A stretch of 64,000 nt of DNA. It comes from an uncultured Eubacterium sp. (GTDB lineage: Bacteria; Bacillota; Clostridia; Oscillospirales; Acutalibacteraceae). The first letter of the stretch is position 1, and the number at the start of each line of letters is the position of its first letter. Below are positions 21,772-30,578 of the stretch, piece by piece. The notes beneath the pieces are model-generated. The model saw only the letters and a list, made by a program, of their open reading frames with translations. It was not told the DNA's origin and searched no databases. The position numbers and the translations under genes are program-made. Location of the stretch: NCBI GenBank assembly GCA_900539325.1, contig UQCC01000010.1, positions 1-64,000 of the forward strand. Direction: 5' to 3'.

Positions 21772-22752
21772 TTGAAACGCGAAGATTTTGTAAAGTTACC
21801 TGCTTTAGTGCAGGATTATTTAACTTATGTTGAAGCGATTAAAGGACACAGTTCTTTATCGGTAATTGAATATGCAAGTGATTTGAGGACCTTTTTCCGT
21901 TTTATGGCTAAACACAAAGGTCTTTATTCTGATGATGTTCCTGACGAAGAAATAGATTTAACTCAAATTGATTTAAACTTTATAAAAAGCATTACATTGA
22001 ATGACACATACACATTTTTGATTTATTGCAAAAATGTTCGTGGCAACAATGAAACAACCCGTGCCCGCCGTGTTGTATGTATCAGAAGATTTTTCAGTTA
22101 TTTATCGGATAATCTCGGACTGTTGCCTTCTAATCCCATGAAAAATCTTGATGCACCAAAAACAAAAAAAGCTCTTCCGAAATACCTTACTTTGGAAGAA
22201 GCCCAAAAATTACTATCTGTAATAGACGGTAAGTATAAAGAACGCGATTTTGCAATCATCACTCTGTTTTTAAACTGTGGCATGCGTCTTGCAGAACTTG
22301 TTTCTATTGACTATACGGATATTAAATCAGACGGCACGCTTGTCATTACAGGCAAAGGAAACAAAGAAAGAACTGTTTACCTTAACCAGGCATGTATTGA
22401 CGCTATAACAGAATATATGAAGGTCCGTCCTAATGATAAAGTAAAAGATCGCGCTCTCTTTATCAGCAGTCGTTATCAAAGAATAAGTCCTCGTATGGTT
22501 GAAATTATGGTTGCAAACAATCTTGAAAAAGCAGGGCTTGGCGGCCGAGGATTATCAGTGCATAAGCTTCGGCATACTGCCGCTACTCTGATGTATCAGC
22601 ACGGCAATGTAGATGTTCTTGTTCTCAAAGAAATTCTCGGTCATGAAAATTTGGGTACAACCGAAATATACACTCACATTCAAAGCGATGCGTCAAGACA
22701 AGCCATTGACTCTAATCCGCTTGCAAACAACAAGCCTAACTTTAAATCTTGA
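21772..22752 (+). CDS. Xer-type tyrosine recombinase (host chromosome-dimer resolvase candidate)
   Basis: The 326-residue protein has an N-terminal core-binding domain and a C-terminal catalytic domain with the full set of residues: R172 (CGMRLAEL), K195 (GKGNKER), H264 and R267 (HKLRHTA), H291 (LGHENL) and nucleophile Y300 (TEIYTH). It ends convergent with spoIIM-like, and xerD lies near spoIIM in other Firmicutes, which supports a host gene. It lies outside the prophage repeats, immediately beyond the dif-like palindrome. The TTG start at 21772 is forced by an in-frame stop just upstream. It would resolve chromosome dimers and is the probable integrase used by the phage. Confidence 0.9.
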   Translation: MKREDFVKLPALVQDYLTYVEAIKGHSSLSVIEYASDLRTFFRFMAKHKGLYSDDVPDEEIDLTQIDLNFIKSITLNDTYTFLIYCKNVRGNNETTRARRVVCIRRFFSYLSDNLGLLPSNPMKNLDAPKTKKALPKYLTLEEAQKLLSVIDGKYKERDFAIITLFLNCGMRLAELVSIDYTDIKSDGTLVITGKGNKERTVYLNQACIDAITEYMKVRPNDKVKDRALFISSRYQRISPRMVEIMVANNLEKAGLGGRGLSVHKLRHTAATLMYQHGNVDVLVLKEILGHENLGTTEIYTHIQSDASRQAIDSNPLANNKPNFKS

Positions 22753-23359
22753 TTATTGAATTAAACAAATAAATTATAAGAGAATTTACGAATGAAATAA
22801 CAATAATTTCTGCTCCGTATTTTAAAAATGATTTTAAATAATCTGCAAGAACAATCTGCTTTTTTGAATTCTTTTGCACAGATATATCAAAAATGTTTTT
22901 GCTCAATTCCTTTGATGCGGAAATTGTAAAAAATAAAATAACCATAAAAGCCGCAGCTTCGGGTGCTATCATCAAAAGTGAGTACCCTATTCCCTTCAAC
23001 GAATACAAATTGTAATAAAAAGCAATTTTTATCGCTACTTCAAATCCGCATAAAAGCGGAACAAGATTTATAATAGGAAAGCCTATAATACAAAGTCCGA
23101 GAAGTATTGTAAAAACATATATTATAAGATAAACAGACAGTCTGTCAACCGCTACGGAAAGCAGACTGTCGCCTTTTACTGTCAAAAGGTCACTTACATA
23201 TGATGAATACTTTGACAAATTAAGAGATTTAAAAAGCAATGAACCGGCAAGCAATCCTGCAACATAAATAAGTAATAAAAAGATAAATTCTTTGTTTTTT
23301 TCTAAAAAATCGTCAAAATCAAAAGACTCTTTGGTAACAACTATATCTTTCATTTTCAT
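22742..23359 (-). CDS. spoIIM: stage II sporulation protein M-like membrane protein
   Basis: This 205-residue protein has about five membrane segments, typical of the SpoIIM/DUF95 family, which takes part with SpoIIP and SpoIID in engulfment during sporulation. Motifs such as LVPLLCGFEVAIKIAF and LLMIAPEAAAFMVILF match the family's conserved helices. It overlaps the Xer gene tail to tail by 11 bp, and its start overlaps the stop of the upstream membrane gene by 4 bp, so it is the last gene of a minus-strand unit. Confidence 0.8.
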   Translation of the reverse strand: MKMKDIVVTKESFDFDDFLEKNKEFIFLLLIYVAGLLAGSLLFKSLNLSKYSSYVSDLLTVKGDSLLSVAVDRLSVYLIIYVFTILLGLCIIGFPIINLVPLLCGFEVAIKIAFYYNLYSLKGIGYSLLMIAPEAAAFMVILFFTISASKELSKNIFDISVQKNSKKQIVLADYLKSFLKYGAEIIVISFVNSLIIYLFNSIIKI

Positions 23360-23739
23360 ACCTTCAATTTTCTTGTTCGTTTTGCGTTAAAAACAGAAGC
23401 GAGCACGCTGCCAAAAGCTATTATGACAACACTGATACAAAGCTGACCAAAGGATTTATTGATTATTGAATTTATTACAGACAGTATTATAATCGGCACA
23501 TTTGACAAAATGCTCATCAATATTAAGCTGTTTTTAAACTTGACAGTTGACAAAAAGCCTACTGCAACTGATGTTACAAACAAAATAAAGAAACCTAAAT
23601 ACGCACAATAAGAATTATCCAAATCAAATACCAAAACAACTTTTGACATAATCGCAGTCAAAAATACAACAATAACAACAGACAAAAATACAGATTTTAT
23701 TATAAATCCCAAAAGAACGTTGTCAAATTTTGTTTTCAT
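23356..23739 (-). CDS. small four-helix membrane protein, TIGR04086-like
   Basis: The 127-residue protein consists almost wholly of four hydrophobic segments with a basic C-terminus (RTRKLKV). Its size, topology and place beside yajC and tgt fit the TIGR04086 family of Clostridia, whose function is unknown. Translation is coupled to spoIIM-like by a 4-bp overlap. Confidence 0.65.
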   Translation of the reverse strand: MKTKFDNVLLGFIIKSVFLSVVIVVFLTAIMSKVVLVFDLDNSYCAYLGFFILFVTSVAVGFLSTVKFKNSLILMSILSNVPIIILSVINSIINKSFGQLCISVVIIAFGSVLASVFNAKRTRKLKV

Positions 23740-23749
23740 AAAAAAATCC

Positions 23750-23780
23750 CCCTGAATATCCTGTTAAAAGATATTCAGGG
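23750..23780 (-). terminator. terminator after yajC
   Basis: CCCTGAATATC (23750-23760) pairs perfectly with GATATTCAGGG (23770-23780), and the plus-strand A-run at 23741-23746 gives the minus transcript a T-run. Its 3' part also holds the ribosome site of the TIGR04086-like gene. Confidence 0.8.
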
Positions 23781-23798
23781 AGTTGTTTAGTTATTACA

Positions 23799-24221
23799 TT
23801 ATTTATCTGATTTTTTATCTGCCTTTTTAGCTTCTTTCTTTTCCTTAGCAGCTTCTCTTGCCTTTTCAACTTCTTTTTTGTGCTGTTCGGTCTTTGTTAC
23901 ATTTGTATTTACAGCCCAGCGTTGAATTTTCATCTTATTTCTGTCAGCACCTGTTTCGATAATTATATCTTCTTCTCTGATGGTAACTACCTTACCAACG
24001 ATGCCGCCGATTGTAATAATTTCATCACCGATTTCAAGTGAAGAACGCATTTCCTGTTCTTCCTTTTGACGCTTCTTTTGCGGACGAATCATCATAAAAT
24101 ACATTACGGCAACGAGTACAACCATAAGTACAATATAAGATGTAGAGCCTGCCTTTGTTTGACCGGCAGCCTGCGTTGTTCCTTGCATTAAAGTTATTGC
24201 TTGCATTAAATCTAAAATCAT
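23799..24221 (-). CDS. yajC: preprotein translocase subunit YajC
   Basis: YajC is a small accessory of the SecDF complex. The 140-residue protein has one membrane helix (SYIVLMVVLVAVMYFMMI) followed by the diagnostic RPQKKRQKE and the domain SLEIGDEIITIGGIVGKV. The tail is a charged Lys/Glu/Ala helix. I start at 24221 (MILDLMQ) because TAGGAGGC precedes it; a longer frame to 24281 lacks a ribosome site. Confidence 0.93.
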   Translation of the reverse strand: MILDLMQAITLMQGTTQAAGQTKAGSTSYIVLMVVLVAVMYFMMIRPQKKRQKEEQEMRSSLEIGDEIITIGGIVGKVVTIREEDIIIETGADRNKMKIQRWAVNTNVTKTEQHKKEVEKAREAAKEKKEAKKADKKSDK

Positions 24222-24289
24222 TTTTTGCCTCCTAAATACATTAAGTACTACAATTATATAGTATCTGTCAAATAATTGCAACTATTATT

Positions 24290-25423
24290 TTAAATTCTTG
24301 TGTCTAATCTGTCTACATATTCGTTTTTATAATCATCAAACGAGCCGTTTTCAATATTTTCCCTTATTTCTGTCATAAGATTATTATAGAAATAAAGATT
24401 GTGCATAACTGCAAGACGCATACCAAGCATTTCTCCGGCTTTAAGAAGATGCCTTACATACGCTCTTGAATAATTTTGACAGGTTGGGCAATGACATTCT
24501 TCGTCAATCGGATGGTCATCAAGGATATACTTGGCATTGTTGATATTTATTATACCATTTTTAGTAAACAACTGTCCGTGACGTGCGTTTCTTGCAGGCA
24601 TAACGCAGTCAAAAAGGTCAACACCTCGGCTTACGCCTTCAAGAATATTTCCCGGAGTACCGACTCCCATAAGGTATCTTGGCTTATCAACCGGAGCAAA
24701 AGGTTCAACAGCAGAGATAATTCGGTACATATCCTCTTTTGGTTCACCGACTGCAAGACCACCGATAGCATAACCGTCAAGGTCCAATTTTGCAATTTCT
24801 TTCATATGCTCAATTCTTAAATCGTCAAAGGTGCAACCCTGATTAATACCAAAAAGCATTTGATTTTTATTGATTGTGTCAGGCAATGAATTAAGTCTGT
24901 CCATCTCAACCTTGCATCGCTCAAGCCATCTCAAAGTACGATAACATGCTTCTTTTGAATACTCATATTTTGCGGGATTTGCAACACATTCGTCAAAAGC
25001 CATTGCTATTGTAGAGCCTAAATTTGACTGAATTTGCATACTTTCTTCAGGTCCCATAAAGATTTTTCTGCCGTCAACATGAGAATTGAATGTAACACCG
25101 TCTTCGGTAATCTTATTGAGCTTTGCAAGGGAAAAAACCTGAAATCCGCCTGAATCGGTCAAAATAGGTCTGTCCCAATTAGTAAACTTATGTAATCCGC
25201 CAAGAGTTTTTACCTTGTCGTCACCCGGTCTTACATGAAGATGATAAGTGTTACAAAGCATAACCTGTGCGCCGACCTCTTTTAAATCTACTGTTGAAAG
25301 ACCGCCTTTTATTGCGGCAACAGTTGCAACATTCATAAAACAAGGAGTTTGAACAGTACCGTGAACAGTTGAGAATTCGCCACGCCTTGCCTTATTTTCT
25401 GTCTTTAATAATTTATATCCCAT
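24290..25423 (-). CDS. tgt: queuine tRNA-ribosyltransferase
   Basis: Tgt exchanges guanine-34 for preQ1 in tRNAs with GUN anticodons. The 377-residue enzyme has LTDSGGFQVFSL and DLFDCVMPARNARHGQ (catalytic and specificity loops) and the zinc site CHCPTCQNYS with a later His. It follows queA by 9 bp and is followed by yajC, the usual queA-tgt-yajC order. Confidence 0.96.
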   Translation of the reverse strand: MGYKLLKTENKARRGEFSTVHGTVQTPCFMNVATVAAIKGGLSTVDLKEVGAQVMLCNTYHLHVRPGDDKVKTLGGLHKFTNWDRPILTDSGGFQVFSLAKLNKITEDGVTFNSHVDGRKIFMGPEESMQIQSNLGSTIAMAFDECVANPAKYEYSKEACYRTLRWLERCKVEMDRLNSLPDTINKNQMLFGINQGCTFDDLRIEHMKEIAKLDLDGYAIGGLAVGEPKEDMYRIISAVEPFAPVDKPRYLMGVGTPGNILEGVSRGVDLFDCVMPARNARHGQLFTKNGIININNAKYILDDHPIDEECHCPTCQNYSRAYVRHLLKAGEMLGMRLAVMHNLYFYNNLMTEIRENIENGSFDDYKNEYVDRLDTRI

Positions 25424-25432
25424 ATTAACTCC

Positions 25433-26470
25433 TTATTTTATATCGGTAAAGAAACACGCATCGCCAAATGAGAAAAATCTGTATTTCTCTTTCACTGCGA
25501 TTTTGTAAGCATTCATTACATTGTCATAACCTGCAAACGCCGAAATAAGCATAATCAAAGTGCTTTCAGGCAAATGGAAGTTTGTTACCAAGCCGTCAAT
25601 ACATTTGAATTCGTATCCCGGATAAATAAATATAGAAGTATCGTCCTCGTCTTCACATATGCAACCGTTTTTTGTTGCAACAGATTCAAGAGTTCTTGTG
25701 CTTGTAGTGCCGACTGCAATAACTCTGCCGCCGTTTTTCTTTGTATCATTAATCAAATCGGCAGTTTCTTTACTTATATGATAATGCTCGCTGTGCATTT
25801 TGTGATTTTTCACATCATCAACTTTTACCGGTCTGAAAGTTCCGAGTCCGACATGAAGCGTTACATATCCGATTTTTATGCCCTTGTCCTCAATTTGCTT
25901 AAGCATTTCCTCGGTAAAATGCAATCCGGCTGTCGGAGCCGCCGCAGAACCAAGTTCTTTGGAATAAACGGTTTGATATAATTCACCGTTTTGAAGTTCT
26001 TCCGTAATATATGGTGGGAGGGGCATTTTACCGATCTTGTCCAATATTGTATAAATTTCTTTGGAATCACACTTAAATTGAACCTTTCTGTTGCCATCTT
26101 CGGTTACATCAATAACCTCACATTCAACAATTCCATCGCCAAACACAAATGATGTGCCGACCTTTGCTCTTTTGCCCGGTTTGCAAAGACATTCCCACAC
26201 ATTATTTTCACTTTGCTTTAAAAGTAAAAATTCAACAACAGCACCTGTTTCTTTTTTTACGCCGTAAATTCTTGCAGGAATAACTCTTGTATCATTAAGA
26301 ATGAGACAATCGCCGGGTCTTAAATAATCTATCAAATCCTTAAAAATTTTGTGTTCAACCTCGCCGGTATTTTTGTCAATAACCATAAGTCTTGACATAT
26401 CTCTCGGCTCCATCGGAGTCTGCGCAATAAGTTCTTGAGGCAAATCATAATAAAAGTCAGAAGTTTTCAT
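25433..26470 (-). CDS. queA: S-adenosylmethionine:tRNA ribosyltransferase-isomerase
   Basis: QueA transfers the ribosyl moiety of SAM to preQ1-34 to make epoxyqueuosine. Start MKTSDFYYDLPQELIAQ and the motif GSAAAPTAGLHFTEE are diagnostic; length 345 is normal. The ATG at 26470 is used, after GGAGA; the TTG one codon upstream is less likely. Confidence 0.95.
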   Translation of the reverse strand: MKTSDFYYDLPQELIAQTPMEPRDMSRLMVIDKNTGEVEHKIFKDLIDYLRPGDCLILNDTRVIPARIYGVKKETGAVVEFLLLKQSENNVWECLCKPGKRAKVGTSFVFGDGIVECEVIDVTEDGNRKVQFKCDSKEIYTILDKIGKMPLPPYITEELQNGELYQTVYSKELGSAAAPTAGLHFTEEMLKQIEDKGIKIGYVTLHVGLGTFRPVKVDDVKNHKMHSEHYHISKETADLINDTKKNGGRVIAVGTTSTRTLESVATKNGCICEDEDDTSIFIYPGYEFKCIDGLVTNFHLPESTLIMLISAFAGYDNVMNAYKIAVKEKYRFFSFGDACFFTDIK

Positions 26471-26616
26471 CAAATATTCTCCAAATTTATATAATTATTA
26501 ATTGACATTCATATATAAATAGTGATATTATATATACTAAATTATCTTGTGCGAATTGCACTTTGTCTATTATATTGCAAAATGATAAATAATACAAGTT
26601 CTAAGGAGAATTATTT

Positions 26617-27699
26617 ATGAAAAAATTTAATGTAGGCATCGTAGGTGCCACAGGTATGGTAGGTCAAAGATTTATGACCTTGCTTGAAAATCACCCATGG
26701 TTCAATGTTGTTGTACTTGCAGCATCATCAAGATCAGCCGGCAAACCTTACGGCGAAGTTATCGGCAACAAATGGTGTATGGACACACCGCTCGCAGACA
26801 AATATAAGGATATGGTAGTTATGGACGCTACCAACGATATTGAAAAAATCACTTCAATGGTTGACTTCGTATTCTGTGCGGTAAATATGAAGAAGGACGA
26901 AATCAAAGCACTTGAAGAAGCATATGCAAAGCATGAATGCCCTGTTGTTTCAAACAACTCTGCCAACAGATTTACTCCGGATGTTCCTATGGTTGTTCCT
27001 GAACTTAACGCTGAACACATCCACATCATCCCTGAGCAAAGAAAAAGACTCGGCACAAAGCGTGGCTTTATTGCTGTTAAGTCTAACTGCTCACTTCAGT
27101 CTTATGTACCGGCTCTCTTCCCTCTTCATGAGAAGTTCGGCGTAAAAGATGTATTGGTTTGTACATATCAAGCTATTTCAGGTGCAGGTAAAACATTTGA
27201 AACATGGCCTAAAATGATTGACAATGTTATTCCATACATCGGCGGCGAAGAAGAAAAGAGCGAAAAAGAGCCTCTCAAACTTTGGGGTAAAATTGAAGGT
27301 GACCATATTGAAAATGCCACAAAGCCTAACTTTACCGCTCAGTGCATCCGTGTTCCTGTATCAAACGGTCACCTCGGTGCAGTTTTTGTAAACTTTGAAA
27401 AGAAGCCAACAAAGGAAGAAATGATTGAAATTTGGAACAACTTCAAGGGCAGAGCACAAGAACTTGAGCTTCCGTCTGCACCAAAGCAGTTCCTCAACTA
27501 CTTCACAGAACCTGACAGACCTCAAATTCACTCAGAGCGTATGCTTGAAAACGGTATGGCAGTTTCTATCGGCAGACTCAGAGAAGACACACAATATCAA
27601 TACAAATTTGTTTGTCTTTCACACAACACACTTCGTGGCGCAGCAGGCGGTGCAGTATTGCTTGCAGAATTGCTTGCCGCTGAAGGTTATTTAGACTAA
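26617..27699 (+). CDS. asd: aspartate-semialdehyde dehydrogenase
   Basis: Asd reduces aspartyl phosphate to the semialdehyde, the branch point for lysine, threonine and methionine. NAD(P) motif GIVGATGMVGQRF is at residues 8-20, the catalytic Cys is in VKSNCSLQSY and SGAGKTFETWPKM follows. The 360-residue length and these motifs match the archaeal/fungal-type branch of the family rather than the E. coli type. It is the first gene of asd-dapA-dapB. Confidence 0.94.
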   Translation: MKKFNVGIVGATGMVGQRFMTLLENHPWFNVVVLAASSRSAGKPYGEVIGNKWCMDTPLADKYKDMVVMDATNDIEKITSMVDFVFCAVNMKKDEIKALEEAYAKHECPVVSNNSANRFTPDVPMVVPELNAEHIHIIPEQRKRLGTKRGFIAVKSNCSLQSYVPALFPLHEKFGVKDVLVCTYQAISGAGKTFETWPKMIDNVIPYIGGEEEKSEKEPLKLWGKIEGDHIENATKPNFTAQCIRVPVSNGHLGAVFVNFEKKPTKEEMIEIWNNFKGRAQELELPSAPKQFLNYFTEPDRPQIHSERMLENGMAVSIGRLREDTQYQYKFVCLSHNTLRGAAGGAVLLAELLAAEGYLD

Positions 27700-27723
27700 T
27701 CTATATAAGGAGAATATACTATT

Positions 27724-28614
27724 ATGAAGAATCCGGTATTTACAGGTTCGGCTGTAGCTATCATTACCCCGATGAATGACGACTTCAGCATTAATTACGA
27801 TGAATTTAAGAAGTTTATTGATTGGCAGATTGACAACGGAACAGACGCTATTGTAATCTGCGGCACAACAGGTGAAAGTTCAACACTTAAAACAGTACAT
27901 CACCTTGAAGCAATTAAATTCTGTGTTGATTATGTTAACGGCAGAGTACCTGTTATTGCAGGTGCCGGCTCAAATAATACAGAATGTGGCCTTGAACTTG
28001 CTGAAAAGGCATGTGAATATGGTGTTGACGCACTTTTGCTTGTAACTCCTTATTATAATAAGTGCACACAAAAAGGTCTTATCAAGCACTACACAATGTA
28101 TCATGATGCAACAAATGTACCTATCATTCTTTACAATGTTCCGTCAAGAACAGGCGTAAACATTGCTCCTGAAACTCTCAAGGAACTTTCAAAGCTCCCA
28201 AGAATCAACGGTGTTAAGGAAGCATCCGGCAACATCAGTCAGGTTATGAAAATTCACGCACTTTGCGGTGACGACCTCAATATTTGGAGCGGTAACGACG
28301 ACCAAATTCCTGCAGTTATGGCTTGTGGCGGTAAAGGCGTTATCTCCGTCCTTTCAAACATTTGCCCACAGGAAACTCATGATATGGTTCAGGCTTATCT
28401 TGACGGTGATGCAAACAAGTGCACAGAAATGATGGCAAAATATCTTGAACTTGCAAACGCAATGTTTGTTGAGGTTAACCCAATACCTGTAAAAGCAGCC
28501 TGCAATATGATGGGCTGGGCTGCAGGTCCTTGCAAGATGCCTCTTTGCGAAATGACTGATGAACACACAGAATATGTAAAGAGTGTTATGCAAAAGTACG
28601 GACTTATTAAGTAA
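27724..28614 (+). CDS. dapA: 4-hydroxy-tetrahydrodipicolinate synthase
   Basis: DapA condenses pyruvate with aspartate semialdehyde at the start of the lysine and dipicolinate branch. YNVPSRTGVN and the Schiff-base lysine in NGVKEASGN are visible, with CGTTGESSTL near the N-terminus. Length 296 is normal. It follows asd by 24 bp with AAGGAGAA. Confidence 0.96.
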   Translation: MKNPVFTGSAVAIITPMNDDFSINYDEFKKFIDWQIDNGTDAIVICGTTGESSTLKTVHHLEAIKFCVDYVNGRVPVIAGAGSNNTECGLELAEKACEYGVDALLLVTPYYNKCTQKGLIKHYTMYHDATNVPIILYNVPSRTGVNIAPETLKELSKLPRINGVKEASGNISQVMKIHALCGDDLNIWSGNDDQIPAVMACGGKGVISVLSNICPQETHDMVQAYLDGDANKCTEMMAKYLELANAMFVEVNPIPVKAACNMMGWAAGPCKMPLCEMTDEHTEYVKSVMQKYGLIK

Positions 28615-28632
28615 GATTTAGAGGAAGTATAA

Positions 28633-29385
28633 ATGACAAGAATTATATTATCAGGATGCTGTGGCAAAATGGGCGGAGTTATCCAAAACATTGTTGCTAA
28701 CCGTGATGATGCAACAATCGTTGCCGGTGTTGACAAGTATAACAACAATATGACCGAATTCCCTGTTTACGAAAACATTTCGGATGTTAAAGAAGAAGCT
28801 GATGTTGTTATTGACTTTTCAAATCCGTCACTTCTTGACAATCTTTTGGAATACGGTAAAACAACAAAGACCGCTCTTGTAATTGCTACAACCGGCTATG
28901 ATGATTGCCAAAAGAAAAAGATTACGGACGCATCAAAAGATTGTCCTGTATTCTTCACATACAACTACAGTTTGGGTATCAACCTTCTTGCTACTCTTGC
29001 AAAGAAAGCAGCTGCACTTTTGGGTGATGAATTTGATATTGAAATTGTTGAACAGCATCATAACCAAAAAATTGATGCTCCGTCGGGCACCGCACTTATG
29101 CTTGCAGATGCTATCAACGAGGAACTCGACAACCGTATGAAGTATGAATACGACCGTCATTCGAAGCGCGAAAAGCGTACAAAGAACGAAATCGGTATGC
29201 ACTCAATCAGAGGTGGCACAATCGTCGGCGAACACGAAATTATTTTTGCCGGCAGAGATGAAATTATCACACTTTCACACTCTGCAAGGTCAAAAGAAGT
29301 TTTTGCCGTTGGCGCTGTTAATGCAGCAGTATTTATGACAGGTAAAGAAGCCGGTATGTACGATATGGCAGAAATTGTAAAATAA
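28633..29385 (+). CDS. dapB: 4-hydroxy-tetrahydrodipicolinate reductase
   Basis: DapB reduces the DapA product to tetrahydrodipicolinate. The nucleotide motif is ILSGCCGKMGG (residues 4-14), and EQHHNQKIDAPSGTA holds the catalytic His pair and the substrate loop. At 250 residues it is normal. It ends the asd-dapA-dapB operon before a terminator. Confidence 0.95.
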   Translation: MTRIILSGCCGKMGGVIQNIVANRDDATIVAGVDKYNNNMTEFPVYENISDVKEEADVVIDFSNPSLLDNLLEYGKTTKTALVIATTGYDDCQKKKITDASKDCPVFFTYNYSLGINLLATLAKKAAALLGDEFDIEIVEQHHNQKIDAPSGTALMLADAINEELDNRMKYEYDRHSKREKRTKNEIGMHSIRGGTIVGEHEIIFAGRDEIITLSHSARSKEVFAVGAVNAAVFMTGKEAGMYDMAEIVK

Positions 29386-29399
29386 ACTAACAATATTAA

Positions 29400-29431
29400 A
29401 GAGCAAACCGTAATTGGTTTGCTCTTTTTTT
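29400..29431 (+). terminator. terminator of asd-dapA-dapB
   Basis: AGAGCAAACC and GGTTTGCTCT form a 10-bp stem with a 6-base loop and six T. Confidence 0.9.
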
Positions 29432-29444
29432 AGTAAATATTCAT

Positions 29445-30575
29445 TTATGAAAATAAAGCGTTGATTTTTCCTGCCAATTCATTTGGAATGTCAATTCCCT
29501 GCGGGCAATGTTCTTTACACTTGCCGCATTTTACGCAAGCGGTATGATTTACATCAATATTTTTATACTTGTCTTTCGCTTCAAATTCGGAGTAATCCCC
29601 TGTTTTTAGCTTGTTGTATATATCAAATATCGTGCTGATTTTTACGCCTTTTGGACAGTCGGCACAATAATCGCAACCCGTACAAGGAATAATGTCGTTT
29701 TTATTAATGATAGATGCAACATTCTCACAAACTTTAAATTCATTTTCATTCATAGGAACAAAATCGGTCAAGGTATTGAGATTATCCTGCATTTGCTCTA
29801 ACGAATTCATACCACTGAGGATAGTAATTACGTTATCATAACTTGCAACAAACTTCATAGCCCAAGATGCAATGCTTTTATCAGGAGCGTTTTGCTTCAA
29901 AACAGCCTCTGCATCTTTCGGCAAATCTGCAAGCTTACCACCTCTGACCGGCTCCATAACTATAACAGGAATACCTGCATCGGTCAAAATTTGATATTGT
30001 GTTTTTGCGTCCTGATTTTTCCAATCAAGATAGTTCATTTGAATTTGAGCAAAGTCCCAATGATGAGCTGCAACAATTTTCTTTAAATCCTCAACTGTTC
30101 CGTGGAACGAAAAGCCGATATTTTTGACCAATCCCTCTGCCTGTTTTTTAAGAAGAAAATCATAAGCACCATATTTTTCGCACTTTTCAAAATTACTCTT
30201 ATCAAGCGAATGAAGAAGATAAAAATCAAAACAATCAATGCCTGTGCGTTGAAGCTGTTTGTTGAATATCTTTTCCATATCGGCAGGAGTTTTGCACATC
30301 CAAATCGGTAGTTTATCAGCTAAAAAGTAACTGTCTCTCGGATATTTTTTTAATGCTTGACCGATAAATTTCTCACTTTTGCCGCAATGATACATATACG
30401 CAGTGTCAAAATAATTTACACCGTTTTCGTATGCCATATCAACTATTTGTTGCGCCTTGTCGTAATCAATTAAAGGGTTAGCCTCTCGCTTAATCGGAGT
30501 TTTACACGGAAGCCGCATACTACCAAGCCCCAAACGGGGAACTTCAACATTTTTAAACTTAACTCTGTCAACCAT
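29445..30575 (-). CDS. aldo/keto reductase with C-terminal ferredoxin domain
   Basis: The 376-residue protein has an AKR barrel (GLGSMRLPCKTP at the start, then FDTAYMYHCGKSE with the catalytic Tyr) fused to two cysteine clusters, CTGCDYCADCPKG and CVKCGKCKEHCPQGI, which bind [4Fe-4S] clusters. Such fusions are common in anaerobes and probably pass electrons from ferredoxin. The substrate is unknown. It ends the cysE-cysS minus-strand run, 3 bp downstream of cysS. Confidence 0.9.
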   Translation of the reverse strand: MVDRVKFKNVEVPRLGLGSMRLPCKTPIKREANPLIDYDKAQQIVDMAYENGVNYFDTAYMYHCGKSEKFIGQALKKYPRDSYFLADKLPIWMCKTPADMEKIFNKQLQRTGIDCFDFYLLHSLDKSNFEKCEKYGAYDFLLKKQAEGLVKNIGFSFHGTVEDLKKIVAAHHWDFAQIQMNYLDWKNQDAKTQYQILTDAGIPVIVMEPVRGGKLADLPKDAEAVLKQNAPDKSIASWAMKFVASYDNVITILSGMNSLEQMQDNLNTLTDFVPMNENEFKVCENVASIINKNDIIPCTGCDYCADCPKGVKISTIFDIYNKLKTGDYSEFEAKDKYKNIDVNHTACVKCGKCKEHCPQGIDIPNELAGKINALFS

Positions 30576-30578
30576 AGT

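Noticed and set aside
21772..22752. Tyrosine recombinase as the phage's own integrase
   Set aside because: It lies outside both copies of the direct repeat and beside spoIIM, where xerD-type genes occur in other Firmicutes. A host Xer gene fits better.
26474..26616. Lysine riboswitch or T-box upstream of asd-dapA-dapB
   Set aside because: The gap is only about 143 bp, no terminator hairpin with T-run precedes asd, and no conserved T-box or lysine-element core was found.
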